Notes: generated by a model not told the origin, from the letters alone. A DNA stretch of 53,497 nt from Deinococcus marmoris DSM 12784 (GCF_000701405.1 NZ_JNIV01000021.1:1-53497); one strand, 5' to 3'. Shown: positions 1-11,166, numbered from the stretch's first letter. A program made the numbers and translations.

Positions 1-1
1 A

Positions 2-313
2 GGCCGCCGGGGAAAACCCAGGCAAACTCCGGGCCGGAATTTGGCCTTGCGGTGTCAGAAGCACCGAGATGCGGTGCTTCTGTTTCTCGAACGGGACGAC
101 GTTCCCTTCGACAACAACCAGGCGGAACGGGATATTCGGATGTTCTGTATCAAGCGCAAAGTGTCAGGTGGGTTTCGGTCTCTGACTGGTGGAGCGGCGT
201 TCTGCCGGATTCGCAGCTATATCTCCACACTTCGCAAGCAGGGCATACATGTCTGGCAGGGCCTCGTGAGTGTATTTCGCGGTGACATCCTCATGCCCGA
301 CTTCTCGCGCTGA
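2..313 (+). CDS. IS66 family transposase, C-terminal part
   Basis: This is the 3' end of an IS66-type DDE transposase, which cuts and rejoins element ends; the 5' part lies outside the window. The reading frame is open from base 2 to the TGA at 311-313. It carries the family's C-terminal signature [12 protein letters not shown] followed by KVSGGFRS and a [10 protein letters not shown] segment, which in IS66 transposases includes the last catalytic acidic residue (the E of QAERD). A basic [10 protein letters not shown] stretch just before matches the usual linker. Whether the element is intact upstream cannot be seen. A second, unrelated small mobile element starts 15 bases after the stop, so this is an insertion-prone spot. 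Confidence 0.85.
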   Translation, partial: GRRGKPRQTPGRNLALRCQKHRDAVLLFLERDDVPFDNNQAERDIRMFCIKRKVSGGFRSLTGGAAFCRIRSYISTLRKQGIHVWQGLVSVFRGDILMPDFSR

Positions 314-328
314 GTAGTTACCAACTAA

Positions 329-491
329 GAGCCTATTCGGAAAGTGGAGCGTTTGTTTTGATTAAGGTGCGCTGGGAGGGCGTCTGCGGTTCACCCCCTC
401 CCCAACCCTCCCCCATAAAGAGGGAGGGAGCAGAAACACTGTCTGAGTCACATTAAATCTGATACTCACCTTCGGCTTCCGGAATAGGCTC
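329..491. mobile_element. MITE-like element, 163 bp, IS5-like ends
   Basis: The left end GAGCCTATTCGGAAAG (329-344) is repeated in inverted form at the right end, CTTCCGGAATAGGCTC (476-491), with one or two mismatches. The bases TAA flank both sides (326-328 and 492-494), consistent with a 3-bp target duplication of the TNA type known for some IS5-family groups. There is no coding frame inside. The likeliest reading is a non-autonomous deletion derivative of an IS5-family element. It lies between the IS66 remnant and the MOSC gene and may have removed the latter's original upstream region. Confidence 0.6.
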
Positions 492-518
492 TAAAACTGA
501 CCTGCGTAGACTGGCCGT

Positions 519-1061
519 ATAAACGGCACGGTCTATAGCGTCAGCGCCAGCCCACAGCATGGGTTCAGCAAGACCCGCCAGCCTCAGATTCGTCTGTTGG
601 CGGGTCTTGGCGTGGAGGGTGATTCACACGCGGGCGTGACCGTCCAGCACCTGTCGCGCGTGCGGCAAAACCCGGACCAACCCAACTTGCGGCAGGTTCA
701 CCTGATTCATGCCGAACTGCTGGACGAACTGGCAGGCCAGGGCTTCACGGTGCGCCCCGGCGATCTGGGGGAGAATGTGCTGACGCGTGGCCTGGAATTG
801 CTGGTCCTGCCGCGTGGCACCCGCCTGCACATCGGTGCAGACGCAGTCGTCGAGATCACGGGGCTGCGAAATCCCTGTGGCCAGATCGACAACTTTCAAC
901 CGGGTCTGCTGAAAGCCGTGCTGGACGAGGATGAAGACGGCAAATTGATCCGCAAGGCCGGAATCATGGGTGTGGTGCTGGTGGGCGGAACAGTCAGCTC
1001 AGGGGATGAAATCCGGGTGGAGTTGCCGCCGCCGCCGCATAGACCGTTGGAACGCGTCTAA
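519..1061 (+). CDS. MOSC domain-containing protein, start codon unclear
   Basis: MOSC domains are the C-terminal sulfur-carrier fold of molybdenum-cofactor sulfurases; stand-alone members bind or transfer activated sulfur. Seen here: GVEGDSHAG, HLIHAELLDEL, GDLGENVLTRG, LPRGTRLHIG and LRNPCGQI with the Cys usually implicated in the fold. The conventional start nearest the domain is TTG at 597, but the frame upstream encodes a family-like N-terminus (SVSASPQHGFSK, then RQPQIRLLAGLGVEGD) as far as about 519. That upstream part has no ATG, GTG or TTG; only ATA at 519 fits the expected length. The frame closes at a TAG at 507. The 3' end overlaps the convergent GNAT gene by 4 bp. Confidence 0.75.
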   Translation: MNGTVYSVSASPQHGFSKTRQPQIRLLAGLGVEGDSHAGVTVQHLSRVRQNPDQPNLRQVHLIHAELLDELAGQGFTVRPGDLGENVLTRGLELLVLPRGTRLHIGADAVVEITGLRNPCGQIDNFQPGLLKAVLDEDEDGKLIRKAGIMGVVLVGGTVSSGDEIRVELPPPPHRPLERV

Positions 1062-1867
1062 CCCTCTGCCGGACGCTTCTGGAAGCCCAGTTGAATCTCG
1101 GTGGGGCGAAAGCCGACGCGCTCGTAAAGGTGCTGGGCGTGGTATTCGGGATCGGCCACGATGACCAGCGTTCGCGTGCCCAAGACCGTGTGCGCCCACT
1201 GACCCGCCGCATGGACCAGCGTTCCTGCCAGCCCGCGTGACCTCGCGTCTGGACGTGTTTCCACGCTCTGATAACGTGCCACGCCCTGCCCGGCGTCGAA
1301 AATCCCCAGGCCCGACAGCATCTGCCCTGAACCGTCGAATGCGCCCCACATCGCGCCTGCTCCGGCGTCCTGTACGGCGCGGTAGTCGGCCAGCTTGCGG
1401 GTGGCAAAGGTCTGGTAATCTTCTGACTTCATCGGTTCGGGAGAGGCCTGGTTGACGGCCAGACGCAGGTCCAGGGCCGCCCGCCAGTCGGCGTCCCCCG
1501 CCAGTGGGCGGAAAAGAGCGTCGTTGTTCATTCTGGGCGGCGCAACCGTTTGCCCGGCGGTCAGTACGGTGTCGCGGTAGATCTCAAAACCTGCCGCCCT
1601 GAACTCGTCCACTGCGCCCGCCTTGCCGTCTGCTGTGTCCACGCCGAATGCGCGGTGGGCTGCCTGCGGAAAGTGTTCCTCGAATGCCCTCAGCCAGCGC
1701 TGTAGCTCCCCTGTTGCGGGCGGGCGCGGCATCAGCAAAAAATTGCCCCACCAGAACGTCGGATTGCCCGGCGAGCGGACCACTCTCAGGTCAGCCGTGC
1801 GCGTGACCGCCGCGCCCTCCTGACGGCGCAGGGCCAGATCGGTGTGGTAGGCCAGGGAAGGGGACAT
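1058..1867 (-). CDS. GNAT family N-acetyltransferase
   Basis: Predicted acetyl-CoA-dependent acetyltransferase of 269 residues; substrate unknown. The GNAT core is in the C-terminal half: a beta4-like segment (GVARYQSVETRP), the acetyl-CoA pyrophosphate-binding region DARSRGLAGTLVHAAG, and a final HLYERVGFRPTE strand typical of the fold. The N-terminal 110 residues look like a second, degenerate GNAT-like half, as in tandem GNATs. The ATG at 1867 is chosen because a TAGCCT -10 box lies 6 bases upstream, a leaderless arrangement seen repeatedly in this window. It converges on the MOSC gene with a 4-bp overlap. Confidence 0.85.
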   Translation of the reverse strand: MSPSLAYHTDLALRRQEGAAVTRTADLRVVRSPGNPTFWWGNFLLMPRPPATGELQRWLRAFEEHFPQAAHRAFGVDTADGKAGAVDEFRAAGFEIYRDTVLTAGQTVAPPRMNNDALFRPLAGDADWRAALDLRLAVNQASPEPMKSEDYQTFATRKLADYRAVQDAGAGAMWGAFDGSGQMLSGLGIFDAGQGVARYQSVETRPDARSRGLAGTLVHAAGQWAHTVLGTRTLVIVADPEYHAQHLYERVGFRPTEIQLGFQKRPAEG

Positions 1868-1926
1868 ACGCCGAGGCTAGCGCCTGGTCTGAGGGCCACG
1901 CATCGGCTCGTTGGCCTACGGCAAGC

Positions 1927-3279
1927 TTATTCCCGGCAGTCCCGCCCGGTGATGCCGCAGGTCTCGCGCGGTGTCCAGGGTGCTTCCAGGACACGGTTCG
2001 CCAGCTTCAGGGCAAAGTCGGCAGTGTCCCTGACCAGATCCGGGTCCAGTACTTTGTCGCCGGGACCGTGGTAATTGGCGTCCTCGCCCCGGTACAGGTA
2101 GCCCGTGCGGACGCCCCAGCGGATGAACGAGACGTGATCGCTGCTGCCCCTGATGTTGCTGGTGCGCCCGAACGTGATGCGCCTGGGTTGGTCGTCATCC
2201 CGGAACACCCGCAGGTCTGGGCGGAGCTGCCGGGCCAGCGCCAGCACTTCAGCGTTGCCGGCGAAGCCCAGCGGTTCGGCGGCCACGCCCACCATGTCCA
2301 TGTTGAGCATGGCGCGGGTCTCGCGGACCGGGTAAGAGGGATCGCGGGCAAAGGCAGAGCTGCCGTGCAGCCCGTCCTCCTCGGCGTCGAACAGCACGAA
2401 CCATGCGCGGTCTGCCAGCGGGGTTCCGGCGGCCTGACGCGCCATGTCCAGCACGGCCAGCACGCCGCTGGCGTTGTCGTTCGCGCCGGGGCTGGCGTTC
2501 ACGCTGTCCAGGTGTGCCCCGAAAACGATCTCGGGTGCGGCTTCCACGCGGGCGGCGATCAGGTTGTGGCCGGTGACCTTGCGAACTTCAACGCTGGAGG
2601 TGACGGTGGCGGTCTGCCCCGCCAGTTTCAGCACCTTCTGCCCGTCCGCCGCATTCACCCGGACCAGCGGAAGCGGCATGGTGGTCACCCGACTGGATTG
2701 CTGGCGCGGGCAACCGTCCACCACCACCAGCCCAAAGGCCCCGGCAGAGGTGGCCCGGTCCGCCAGATCGCGCCATGACACCGCGCCGCAACTGGCCGCG
2801 TCCAGCGCCACCAGGGCGATCTGCCCGCGCAGGTCCGCCGCCTCCATCTGCTGGCGGGAATCGGTGGGGGAGACGCGCACCAGCCGCCCCGACTGCTCGC
2901 CGCCCCCCGCCCCGTACAGGGCGGCGGCAGGCACGCTCAGTTCCCCCACTCTGACCGTGCCGCCCCCGTCGAAGGGGCGCTCCAGGGTGACGGGTTGCCG
3001 GGTCACGCGGTAGCCCAGCGCCGTGAACTGCGTTTCCAGCCACGCCACTGCCCCGCCGTGGCCGGGCGTTTCGACGGGGCGCGGGCCAAAGCCTTTTAAG
3101 GTGGCCCAGTCCTGCTCCACGGTGCGCGCCGTGGCCGCTGGCTGAGCTGCCGGGTTGCGCGGCGAACCAGCGGCCAGCCAGCCTCCTCCCATCAGCAGCA
3201 CGACCGACAGCACGGCCACGCCCCATTTCCAGGCGGGCGCGGCGGGTTTGGTGGGCAGACGGCGGCGTCGGGCGTACAT
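1927..3279 (-). CDS. M28 family zinc peptidase (aminopeptidase-like)
   Basis: Probably an exported metallopeptidase that removes N-terminal residues. One hydrophobic segment (about residues 19-40, WGVAVLSVVLLMGGGWLAAG) acts as a signal or anchor. The M28 metal-site motifs follow in order: GAHLDSV (about residue 254), GANDNASG, DAEEDGLHGS (about 299), NMDMVG and GSSDHVSF near the C-terminus. An inserted protease-associated-like region lies between the signal and the catalytic domain (about 120-230). At 450 residues it has the usual length. It is divergent from lepA, with a shared 112-bp upstream region. Confidence 0.88.
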   Translation of the reverse strand: MYARRRRLPTKPAAPAWKWGVAVLSVVLLMGGGWLAAGSPRNPAAQPAATARTVEQDWATLKGFGPRPVETPGHGGAVAWLETQFTALGYRVTRQPVTLERPFDGGGTVRVGELSVPAAALYGAGGGEQSGRLVRVSPTDSRQQMEAADLRGQIALVALDAASCGAVSWRDLADRATSAGAFGLVVVDGCPRQQSSRVTTMPLPLVRVNAADGQKVLKLAGQTATVTSSVEVRKVTGHNLIAARVEAAPEIVFGAHLDSVNASPGANDNASGVLAVLDMARQAAGTPLADRAWFVLFDAEEDGLHGSSAFARDPSYPVRETRAMLNMDMVGVAAEPLGFAGNAEVLALARQLRPDLRVFRDDDQPRRITFGRTSNIRGSSDHVSFIRWGVRTGYLYRGEDANYHGPGDKVLDPDLVRDTADFALKLANRVLEAPWTPRETCGITGRDCRE

Positions 3280-3391
3280 GGAGTGAATTACGGTTCTCAG
3301 CGCGCGAAGGTTTCCGTAAGCCCCGGTCCATGCCCGCCCCTGTGCCCCCCACCGCTGTCATTCGCGCCGCGCCCGGCTACACTGCGGGATA

Positions 3392-5230
<1,839 letters not shown>

Positions 5231-5402
5231 TGCGGCTTCGCCGTCCAATCAACGCTGGTGAATTGGTAGGGTCTGCGTTCTGGACGGTCAATTGGACGGT
5301 TGAAAGGGTGCGGTGAGAAGAAGACGGGTAGGCTCTGAGCCGGGATTCATCCTGCCGGGGCCTGTTCACTTTCTCTCGAAGGACTGTCAATCAATACCGT
5401 CA

Positions 5403-5464
5403 CACAGAGGAGGGAAATCTTGGTAAGATATATTACACAATCTCTCTCATGTTCCTCTCTGTGG
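5403..5464 (+). promoter_or_regulatory. AT-rich promoter region flanked by an inverted repeat
   Basis: Upstream of the TPR-GGDEF gene the only AT-rich patch contains TAAGAT (5424-5429) and TATATT (5429-5434), both usable as -10 boxes. It is flanked by CACAGAGG (5403-5410) and its near-inverse CCTCTCTGTG (5454-5463). No good -35 is seen. The rest of the 5231-5498 gap holds nothing recognisable. Confidence 0.3.
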
Positions 5465-5498
5465 CCCATTCGAGTGGGGCTGCCGTCCCTGACCAGAT

Positions 5499-7289
5499 AT
5501 GCCTATGCCAAAGCCTGATCCCCATCCACTTTCTCTGGACCAGATCCGGGCGCTGCTGGACGCGGCCTGGGACTGCTGGCAAAGCGATCCACAGGAATGC
5601 GTGCGTCTCTCGCGTCTGGTGCTGGAGCAGCCGCTGGAAGAAGCTGAGCTGGCCCGCGCGACCCATTACCTGGGACTCGGACTGATGAGGCAAGGAGAGT
5701 TCATCGCGGCGGAACCGGAACTTCGCCGCGCACTGCACCTTTACGGCGAGCTGGCCGATCAGGAGGGCCAACGCCTCAGCCTGAATGCGCTGGCTGGCGT
5801 GCAGAGTCGGCAGGCCCGACACGTTGAAGCCCTGGAACTCTTCTTGCAGGTTAGGCAGTTGAGTGTGACGCTGGGCCATGTTCAGGGCGAGATCAATGCG
5901 CTGCTCAACCTGGGCGTGGTCTACGGCACCATGGGTGATCATCCCAATGCACTCAAGCACCATCTGCTGGTTCTGGGCCTCAGCCGGGAGCATGATCTGC
6001 CGTTCGTAGAACGGGTCGCACTGAATAATCTCAGCACGACCTATTACGAGATGCAGCTCTATGAAGACGCGCTGGAGGCGGCCCTGGCCTGTTTGAATGT
6101 GCCGTCAGTGGATGACCCCATGCAGAACATTATTGCCCTCCAGACCGTGGGCCAGGCCTATTTTGGTCTGAAGCAGTTCACGCAGGCCAGGGCCATGTAT
6201 ATGGAAGCCAGTGAACTGATCGAGCGCGTTGGAGATCAGTCCGAAAGTGCCAGTCTCGATCTGCTTCTGGGGCAGGTGGCGCAGCAGCAGGGAAACCTAG
6301 ACGAGGCGCGGCACCTCTTTGAACAGAGCATGGAAACCTTTCAGAAAATTGGAGATGAGATTGGACAGGTCGAGAGTCTACGGCATCTGGGCGAGTTACT
6401 GGGCATGACAGGTCATGTAGAGGACGCCTTAAGCGCCCTGCACCGTGCGCGGTCCCTGGCGGAAGCCGGGCAAATTCGCAACGAGCTGTGCAAGGTTGAT
6501 CTGGCACTGTCGAAACTGTACCGGGATTCGGGCCGCCCCCAGGAGGCGCTAACCCATCTGGAACAGCATCTTCAGCTCAACGGAGAATTGTTCAACGCCG
6601 CGTCCGATCAACGGCTCCAGAGTCTGAGGGTACAGTTCGAGTTAGAGCAGGCCGAACGTGAGCGGCTGGCCGCCCAGCGACAGAATGCAGAGCTGACAGA
6701 GCTGAACGCCCGCCTGGAAGCCAGCAACCGTGACCTGACGGCGGCCCAGACCCGGACTGCCGACCTGATGGCCCGCCTGGAACAGCACGCCAACGAGGAC
6801 GCGCTGACCGGGCTGCCCAATCGGCGGGCCTTTGATGCGGCGCTGGAGAGGGTGTCGCCGTCACAGCAGATCAGTGTCGTGCTGTGCGACATCGATCACT
6901 TCAAGATCGTGAATGACCGGTTCTCGCATCTGGTTGGGGATGAGGTGCTGCGACATGTGGCCGCGCTCCTGCGGGGGCAGTTGCACCGGGGCGATCTGCT
7001 GGCCCGCTACGGCGGTGAGGAATTCGTGCTGCTGCTGACCGGGGCCAGCGAGGCGGCCACGCTGGAACTGTGCGAGAACCTGCGCCGGGCCACCGAGAAC
7101 CACGACTGGTCCACGGTGCGCCCCGGCCTGAGCCTGACCATCAGTCTGGGGGCCGCCGTCGCGCAGTTGAACCCTGGCACGCTGGCGGTACAAGACGTGG
7201 TGCAGGCCGCAGACGACGCCCTGTATGCCGCCAAGAATGCGGGCCGCAACCGGGTAGAGGTCCGGCAGGTGAAGGCGTCAGCCGGGTAA
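5499..7289 (+). CDS. TPR-repeat diguanylate cyclase (GGDEF protein)
   Basis: Predicted cytoplasmic diguanylate cyclase that makes c-di-GMP from GTP, 596 residues. The N-terminal two thirds (about 30-370) is a run of tetratricopeptide repeats, with ALNALAGV, ALLNLGVVYG and ALNNLSTTYYEM as example helices, and no signal peptide. A coiled coil (about 375-430, rich in E, Q, R) links it to the GGDEF domain (about 430-590). The catalytic motif is RYGGEEF (about 503-509), with DIDHFKIVNDRFSH upstream, so the domain should be active. The usual inhibitory RxxD site reads HRGD, so product inhibition may be absent. TPRs suggest control by a protein partner. Confidence 0.9.
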   Translation: MPMPKPDPHPLSLDQIRALLDAAWDCWQSDPQECVRLSRLVLEQPLEEAELARATHYLGLGLMRQGEFIAAEPELRRALHLYGELADQEGQRLSLNALAGVQSRQARHVEALELFLQVRQLSVTLGHVQGEINALLNLGVVYGTMGDHPNALKHHLLVLGLSREHDLPFVERVALNNLSTTYYEMQLYEDALEAALACLNVPSVDDPMQNIIALQTVGQAYFGLKQFTQARAMYMEASELIERVGDQSESASLDLLLGQVAQQQGNLDEARHLFEQSMETFQKIGDEIGQVESLRHLGELLGMTGHVEDALSALHRARSLAEAGQIRNELCKVDLALSKLYRDSGRPQEALTHLEQHLQLNGELFNAASDQRLQSLRVQFELEQAERERLAAQRQNAELTELNARLEASNRDLTAAQTRTADLMARLEQHANEDALTGLPNRRAFDAALERVSPSQQISVVLCDIDHFKIVNDRFSHLVGDEVLRHVAALLRGQLHRGDLLARYGGEEFVLLLTGASEAATLELCENLRRATENHDWSTVRPGLSLTISLGAAVAQLNPGTLAVQDVVQAADDALYAAKNAGRNRVEVRQVKASAG

Positions 7290-7363
7290 CGGGGCGTCCA
7301 GCTTAAGCGGGGGGGCTGTCCCAGCCTCAACTTTCCAGACCGTCCGCAGAGGGTTCAAGGCGG

Positions 7364-8233
7364 CTAGACCCCGCAGCCTGTTTCCAGCGGCGTGTCTGTC
7401 AGCCCGCGTGCGGGCGTCCATTCCTGCACGTTGTAGGACGATCCCTCGTAATAGGCCCCGAAAAGAACCAGCTCCATCTGGCCGTCGCCGTTCAGGTCCG
7501 CGACCCCGGCCAGCCGGATCACCGTCGCCAGCGGACGGGTCTCGAAGGTGTCGCCGGGTTTCAGGGGCGTTTGCGGCGCGATGTCCGCGCCCAGCGTGAG
7601 GGTCAGGACCTGCCCGCGCACCACATGGCGCAGCAGCACGATGGAGTAATCGCCCGGCTGCCCGATGGACGGCGGAAAAATGCCGGAGCGTTCGCTGTAA
7701 TGCGTCGCCTCGATGATCACTTCCTGCGTGCCGTCGCCGTCCAGATCGGTCCGGGTCAGGCCCACGAGCTGCACATTCGGATTCCTGATGCCACGTTTGA
7801 TCAGCTCTGCGCGCACGATCTGGCGGTAGGTCTCGTTGGCGGTGGGCAGCGCCGTGACGGGCCGGGGCCAGGCATTCAGGGCGCTGGCGGTGAACAGTTG
7901 AAACTGGTCAGAGGTCCGGCCAGGGTTGACCGGTACAGCATAGGCGTCCGGGCACGGCTCACCGAAGGATTCGGGCTTGCCGCCCACGACGGGTACGGAC
8001 GGGCCGCCCAGACTGCGGCGCAGATATTTTTCCTGCCCTTTCAGGCGCGGCACGGTGTCTTTCACGGTCAGCCAGCGCCCACCCGCCACTGCGCCCAGCA
8101 ACTCTGTGGGGCTTTCGCTGCCGGGAGCCTGAACCAGCACTGGAAAGAACCCGTCAGGCGCAGCGCCCTGGCCCCTGGCCCCGGTGGTCAGAAGTGCGCC
8201 GAGCAGCAGCGTTCGCCACAAAATACGGTTCAT
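7364..8233 (-). CDS. Secreted protein with VCBS/FG-GAP-like segments, function unknown
   Basis: 289 residues with a clear signal peptide (RILWRTLLLGALLTTGARG, cleavage about residue 23). Two calcium-loop-like motifs, TDLDGDGTQEV (about 170) and ADLNGDGQMEL (about 250), resemble the DxDGDG loops of FG-GAP/VCBS repeats, so a beta-propeller-like or calcium-binding exported protein is plausible. I do not recognise a specific family and give no function. The ATG has TACGCT 5 bases upstream. It is followed on the same strand, upstream in genome order, by the VOC gene. Confidence 0.7.
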   Translation of the reverse strand: MNRILWRTLLLGALLTTGARGQGAAPDGFFPVLVQAPGSESPTELLGAVAGGRWLTVKDTVPRLKGQEKYLRRSLGGPSVPVVGGKPESFGEPCPDAYAVPVNPGRTSDQFQLFTASALNAWPRPVTALPTANETYRQIVRAELIKRGIRNPNVQLVGLTRTDLDGDGTQEVIIEATHYSERSGIFPPSIGQPGDYSIVLLRHVVRGQVLTLTLGADIAPQTPLKPGDTFETRPLATVIRLAGVADLNGDGQMELVLFGAYYEGSSYNVQEWTPARGLTDTPLETGCGV

Positions 8234-8249
8234 GCTCCAGCGTACCTGT

Positions 8250-9128
8250 TCAGACCGTCTGCCGCACCATGATGCGGTTGCCCCACGGATCGCGCAGACT
8301 CAGGCAGTCGCCGCCGTCCTGTACATCCGTGTGGCCTGCCAGATGCGCCCGCAGCCCTGCCAGATCGGGAGCCAGGAACTCGACTTCAGCTAGCCCCAGC
8401 GCGGGCGTTTGCGGGGCCGCCTGCCCGCGCGTGTGCCACTCGTTCAGGCCGATGTGGTGGTGGTAACCGCCCCACGACATGAACATGGCGCTGCCCAGGT
8501 CCGCCATCAGGTCCAGCCCCAGCGTGTCGCGGTAGAACCGGGCAGCCTGTTCGGCGCTGCCGACTTTCAGGTGGACGTGGCCCAGCACGGTTCCAGCGGG
8601 CGCTCCAGCGTAGGCAGGCGCGTCGGCCAGGGTGTCTGCATTTAATCCGGCGCTGCCAAGCACGGCTCCTGAATCCACCGCCACGGTGTCCATCTGCACC
8701 TGCCCGTTCTGGAAAGTCCAGGTGTCGCGCGGGCGGTCCGCGTAGACCTCAATGCCATTGCCGTCGGGATCGTTCAGGTAGAACGCCTCGCTGACCAGAT
8801 GATCGCCGCTGCCGATGCGGAGGCCCATCTGTGCCCCCATCTGTGCGGCATGCGCCAGCCAGCGCCCCAGATCGGCCCGCGTGGGCAGCAGGAACGCCGT
8901 GTGGTACAGCCCCGGACGCGATACGGAGGCGGGCGGAAATTCGGCGGCCCGCAGCCGCAGCAGCGGCGTCCCGTGCGCGCCCAGCGTGACTTCCTCAGCC
9001 GTTTCGGCCAGGAGACCCAGACCCAGCAGGCCCTTATAGAACGCTTGCAGGCGTGGCAGATCGGCGGTCAGCAGCGTGACTGTGCCGACACTGGTGGTGG
9101 CAGGCAGGATCTGGGGAGGTGTAATCAT
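8250..9128 (-). CDS. Two-domain VOC family protein (catechol 2,3-dioxygenase-like)
   Basis: Vicinal-oxygen-chelate fold protein of about 292 residues with two glyoxalase-like modules (about 10-130 and 160-290). This is the architecture of CatE/MhqA-type ring-cleaving dioxygenases, which use a metal to open hydroquinone or catechol rings. Metal-ligand candidates are the His of [11 protein letters not shown], the His of [12 protein letters not shown] and the Glu of AEVEFLAP. The ATG at 9128 is preferred over a longer frame from 9179 because AGAGGATGAGG lies just upstream and the longer version would overlap the next gene. An AT-rich stretch with TTGACT at 9156-9161 (minus strand) may hold its promoter. 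Substrate is unknown. Confidence 0.82.
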   Translation of the reverse strand: MITPPQILPATTSVGTVTLLTADLPRLQAFYKGLLGLGLLAETAEEVTLGAHGTPLLRLRAAEFPPASVSRPGLYHTAFLLPTRADLGRWLAHAAQMGAQMGLRIGSGDHLVSEAFYLNDPDGNGIEVYADRPRDTWTFQNGQVQMDTVAVDSGAVLGSAGLNADTLADAPAYAGAPAGTVLGHVHLKVGSAEQAARFYRDTLGLDLMADLGSAMFMSWGGYHHHIGLNEWHTRGQAAPQTPALGLAEVEFLAPDLAGLRAHLAGHTDVQDGGDCLSLRDPWGNRIMVRQTV

Positions 9129-9168
9129 GGCCTCATCCTCTTGCAAATGCTTTAAAAAGTCAACTGGT

Positions 9169-10053
9169 TTATAAATCAAGAATCGTCTTCAATGCGGCGC
9201 GGGTGCGGCCCAGATAGCCGCTGCCAAACATATTGACGTGGCACAAAAGGGGATACAGATTCCACAGATCAGTACGCTCCTGCCAGCCGGGTGCGGGTGG
9301 AAAGGCTTCGGCATAGGCGTCAAAGACCCGCTCAGCCACCCCGCCGAACAGCCGCATCGCCGCCAGATCGACCTCGCGGTGGCTGTGGGTGGCGGCTGGA
9401 TCGATCAGGGCTGGCCCCGCCGCCGTGTACAGCAGGTTGCCGTGCCACAGATCGCCGTGGACGAGGCTGGGCGGCCCGGTGGGAATCAGCCGGGGCAGCC
9501 GCTGGTGCAGGGCCTCAAAATTGTCCGTGTCGTCTTCCGATAGATGCTCCTGGGCCAGCCGCAACTGGGGCCGCAGGCGGGCATTCCAGAAGAAGTCGGC
9601 GGCGTTCTGGAAGGGTGGATTGAACTGTGGCAGCGCCCCGAAATAGTTGTCTGCCGTGTCGCCGAAACCGGGAACAGGAACGCTGTGCAGCGCGGCTAGC
9701 CCCCGTCCCAGCGCCTCCTGTGCCTGCGGCGTCTCGTCGCCGGGGGGCAGGTAACCCTGGAGCAGGTACTGCCAGCCGCCCGGCGCGTCGCCGTGGGCCA
9801 GCACCTCTGGCATCAGCAGTCCGGCTGGGCGGCGCGACGTGGCCCTGCGCAGCAGCCCCAGCCCCTGAGCCTCCGCAAAAAAGACGTGTGGCAGGGCGCG
9901 GCGCTTGGCCTTCAGCACGAAATCTCCACGCCCGGTCCTGAGCCGGTACACGTGGTTGATGTCCCCGCCGCTCAGGGGTGTGGATTCCAGAATCGGGCCT
10001 CCCAGATGTTGTTCCAGCAGTGGCAGCAGCGACGGCGCGATGGAGCGGGACAT
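9169..10053 (-). CDS. Fructosamine kinase family protein
   Basis: Small-molecule kinase of the fructosamine/ketosamine-3-kinase family, which phosphorylates sugar adducts on protein amines so that they fall off (protein deglycation). Seen: [11 protein letters not shown] near the N-terminus, FVLKAKRR with the nucleotide-binding Lys, [10 protein letters not shown], the catalytic [12 protein letters not shown] loop (about residue 200) and [18 protein letters not shown], where bacterial members use DPA. The start at 10053 ([10 protein letters not shown]) is chosen because upstream codons are arginine-rich non-conserved sequence and CACACT lies 6 bases before. 294 residues is normal length. Confidence 0.9.
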   Translation of the reverse strand: MSRSIAPSLLPLLEQHLGGPILESTPLSGGDINHVYRLRTGRGDFVLKAKRRALPHVFFAEAQGLGLLRRATSRRPAGLLMPEVLAHGDAPGGWQYLLQGYLPPGDETPQAQEALGRGLAALHSVPVPGFGDTADNYFGALPQFNPPFQNAADFFWNARLRPQLRLAQEHLSEDDTDNFEALHQRLPRLIPTGPPSLVHGDLWHGNLLYTAAGPALIDPAATHSHREVDLAAMRLFGGVAERVFDAYAEAFPPAPGWQERTDLWNLYPLLCHVNMFGSGYLGRTRAALKTILDL

Positions 10054-10231
10054 GGCCGCAGTGTGCCACGCGCGTGAGGGACGGGGACAAGGCCTGTCCT
10101 GACCCAGCCTGCATCCATTCGCGCTGCCGCCGATCCTGACATTGTTGCTGCGGCCTGAGCTGGAGCCGGAAACGGACTGGCTCCTGAACCTGCGTCTCCC
10201 ACTCTTCCGGCGGCTGGCGTAGGCTGGGGCG

Positions 10232-10654
10232 ATGTCTGTCACGCAGTTGGATCATGTCGCCGTCGCCACCCCCGATCTGGACACCGCGAGTGTCCCGTAT
10301 CTGGCGCTGGGCCTGCACCCCGAGGGGCCGGACGAGGAAGTGGAAACCCAGGGTGTGCGTGTGCGTGCCTTTCAGGTGGGCGAAACCCTGATCGAGTTGC
10401 TGATGCCCACCCGCCCCGACAGCCCGATTGCCGCCTACCTGGAGAAACGCGGACCGGGCCTGCACCACACCGCCTACCGCGTGGCCGATCTGGACGCCGA
10501 AATGGCCCGCCTGCGCGGCGAGGGCGCACGTTTCCTGAGCGACGCGCCCACGCCGGGCCGGGCCGGAACGCGGGTGGCCTTCCTGCATCCCAAATGGGGC
10601 GCGGGAACGCTGATCGAACTGGTGGAACACCCCCGCGACCCGGACTGGGCTTGA
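10232..10654 (+). CDS. mce: Methylmalonyl-CoA epimerase
   Basis: Small VOC-fold enzyme (140 residues) that interconverts (R)- and (S)-methylmalonyl-CoA in propionyl-CoA metabolism. The expected metal ligands are visible: His in QLDHVAVA (about residue 8), Glu in ETLIELLMP, His in GLHHTAYRV and Glu in LIELVEHP. Length and single-domain layout fit the epimerase rather than a generic glyoxalase. TAGGCT lies 7 bases before the ATG, suggesting a leaderless message. The next gene starts inside its stop codon (TTGA), so the two are probably translated together although they are not functionally linked. Confidence 0.88.
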   Translation: MSVTQLDHVAVATPDLDTASVPYLALGLHPEGPDEEVETQGVRVRAFQVGETLIELLMPTRPDSPIAAYLEKRGPGLHHTAYRVADLDAEMARLRGEGARFLSDAPTPGRAGTRVAFLHPKWGAGTLIELVEHPRDPDWA

Positions 10655-11046
10655 CGCCGCCCGCAACCTCTTCCCGCTTCCGGGCCGTGTGGTGGCTGAT
10701 CTCTCTGGGCATCATGGCCGCGATCTGGTGGCTGAGTAGTTCTCCCGATACGCCGGGGCCGCCGCTGGTGCATCCTCTGGACTGGATCGCCCATTTCACC
10801 GCGTATTTTGCGCTGGCCTACGCGCTGGGCCGGGCGACGGGGCGGCGGGACATTGCCCTGTTGATCGCGGTGTGGTGGGGCGCGCTGGACGAGGTGCATC
10901 AGGCGTTCGTGCCGGGCCGCGACGCGGGCGTCACCGACTGGCTGTTCGATCTGGCCGGGGCGTGGATCGGCTCGCGCTGGGCGACACGGCGCAGGGGCGC
11001 GCGGGAAGAGGGAGAAGCGGAGACGGTTCGCAATCAGAGCTGGTAG
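10651..11046 (+). CDS. VanZ-like membrane protein
   Basis: Small membrane protein of 131 residues of the VanZ-like family; the best-known member gives low-level teicoplanin resistance, but most have unknown roles. Four hydrophobic segments can be drawn: FRAVWWLISLGIMAAIWWLS, FTAYFALAYALG, IALLIAVWWGAL and WLFDLAGAWIG. Family signatures include DWIAHFTAYFALAYALG and the polar DEVHQAFVPGRD.GVTDWLFDLAG block. The TTG at 10651 is chosen because it overlaps the TGA of the epimerase gene by 4 bp; no ATG is suitably placed. The C-terminal tail is charged and cytoplasmic. Confidence 0.82.
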   Translation: MTPPATSSRFRAVWWLISLGIMAAIWWLSSSPDTPGPPLVHPLDWIAHFTAYFALAYALGRATGRRDIALLIAVWWGALDEVHQAFVPGRDAGVTDWLFDLAGAWIGSRWATRRRGAREEGEAETVRNQSW

Positions 11047-11166
11047 AGACCCGGAGAACAGAGTGTGGGCTGGCTGAGCTGGGTTGTCGAGATCAGGAGG
11101 TCCCCTGGCTCCCCCGTCAGCCCCGTCGCAGTTCTGTCAGACCCCGCCCGCTAGGCTGAGACCCAG

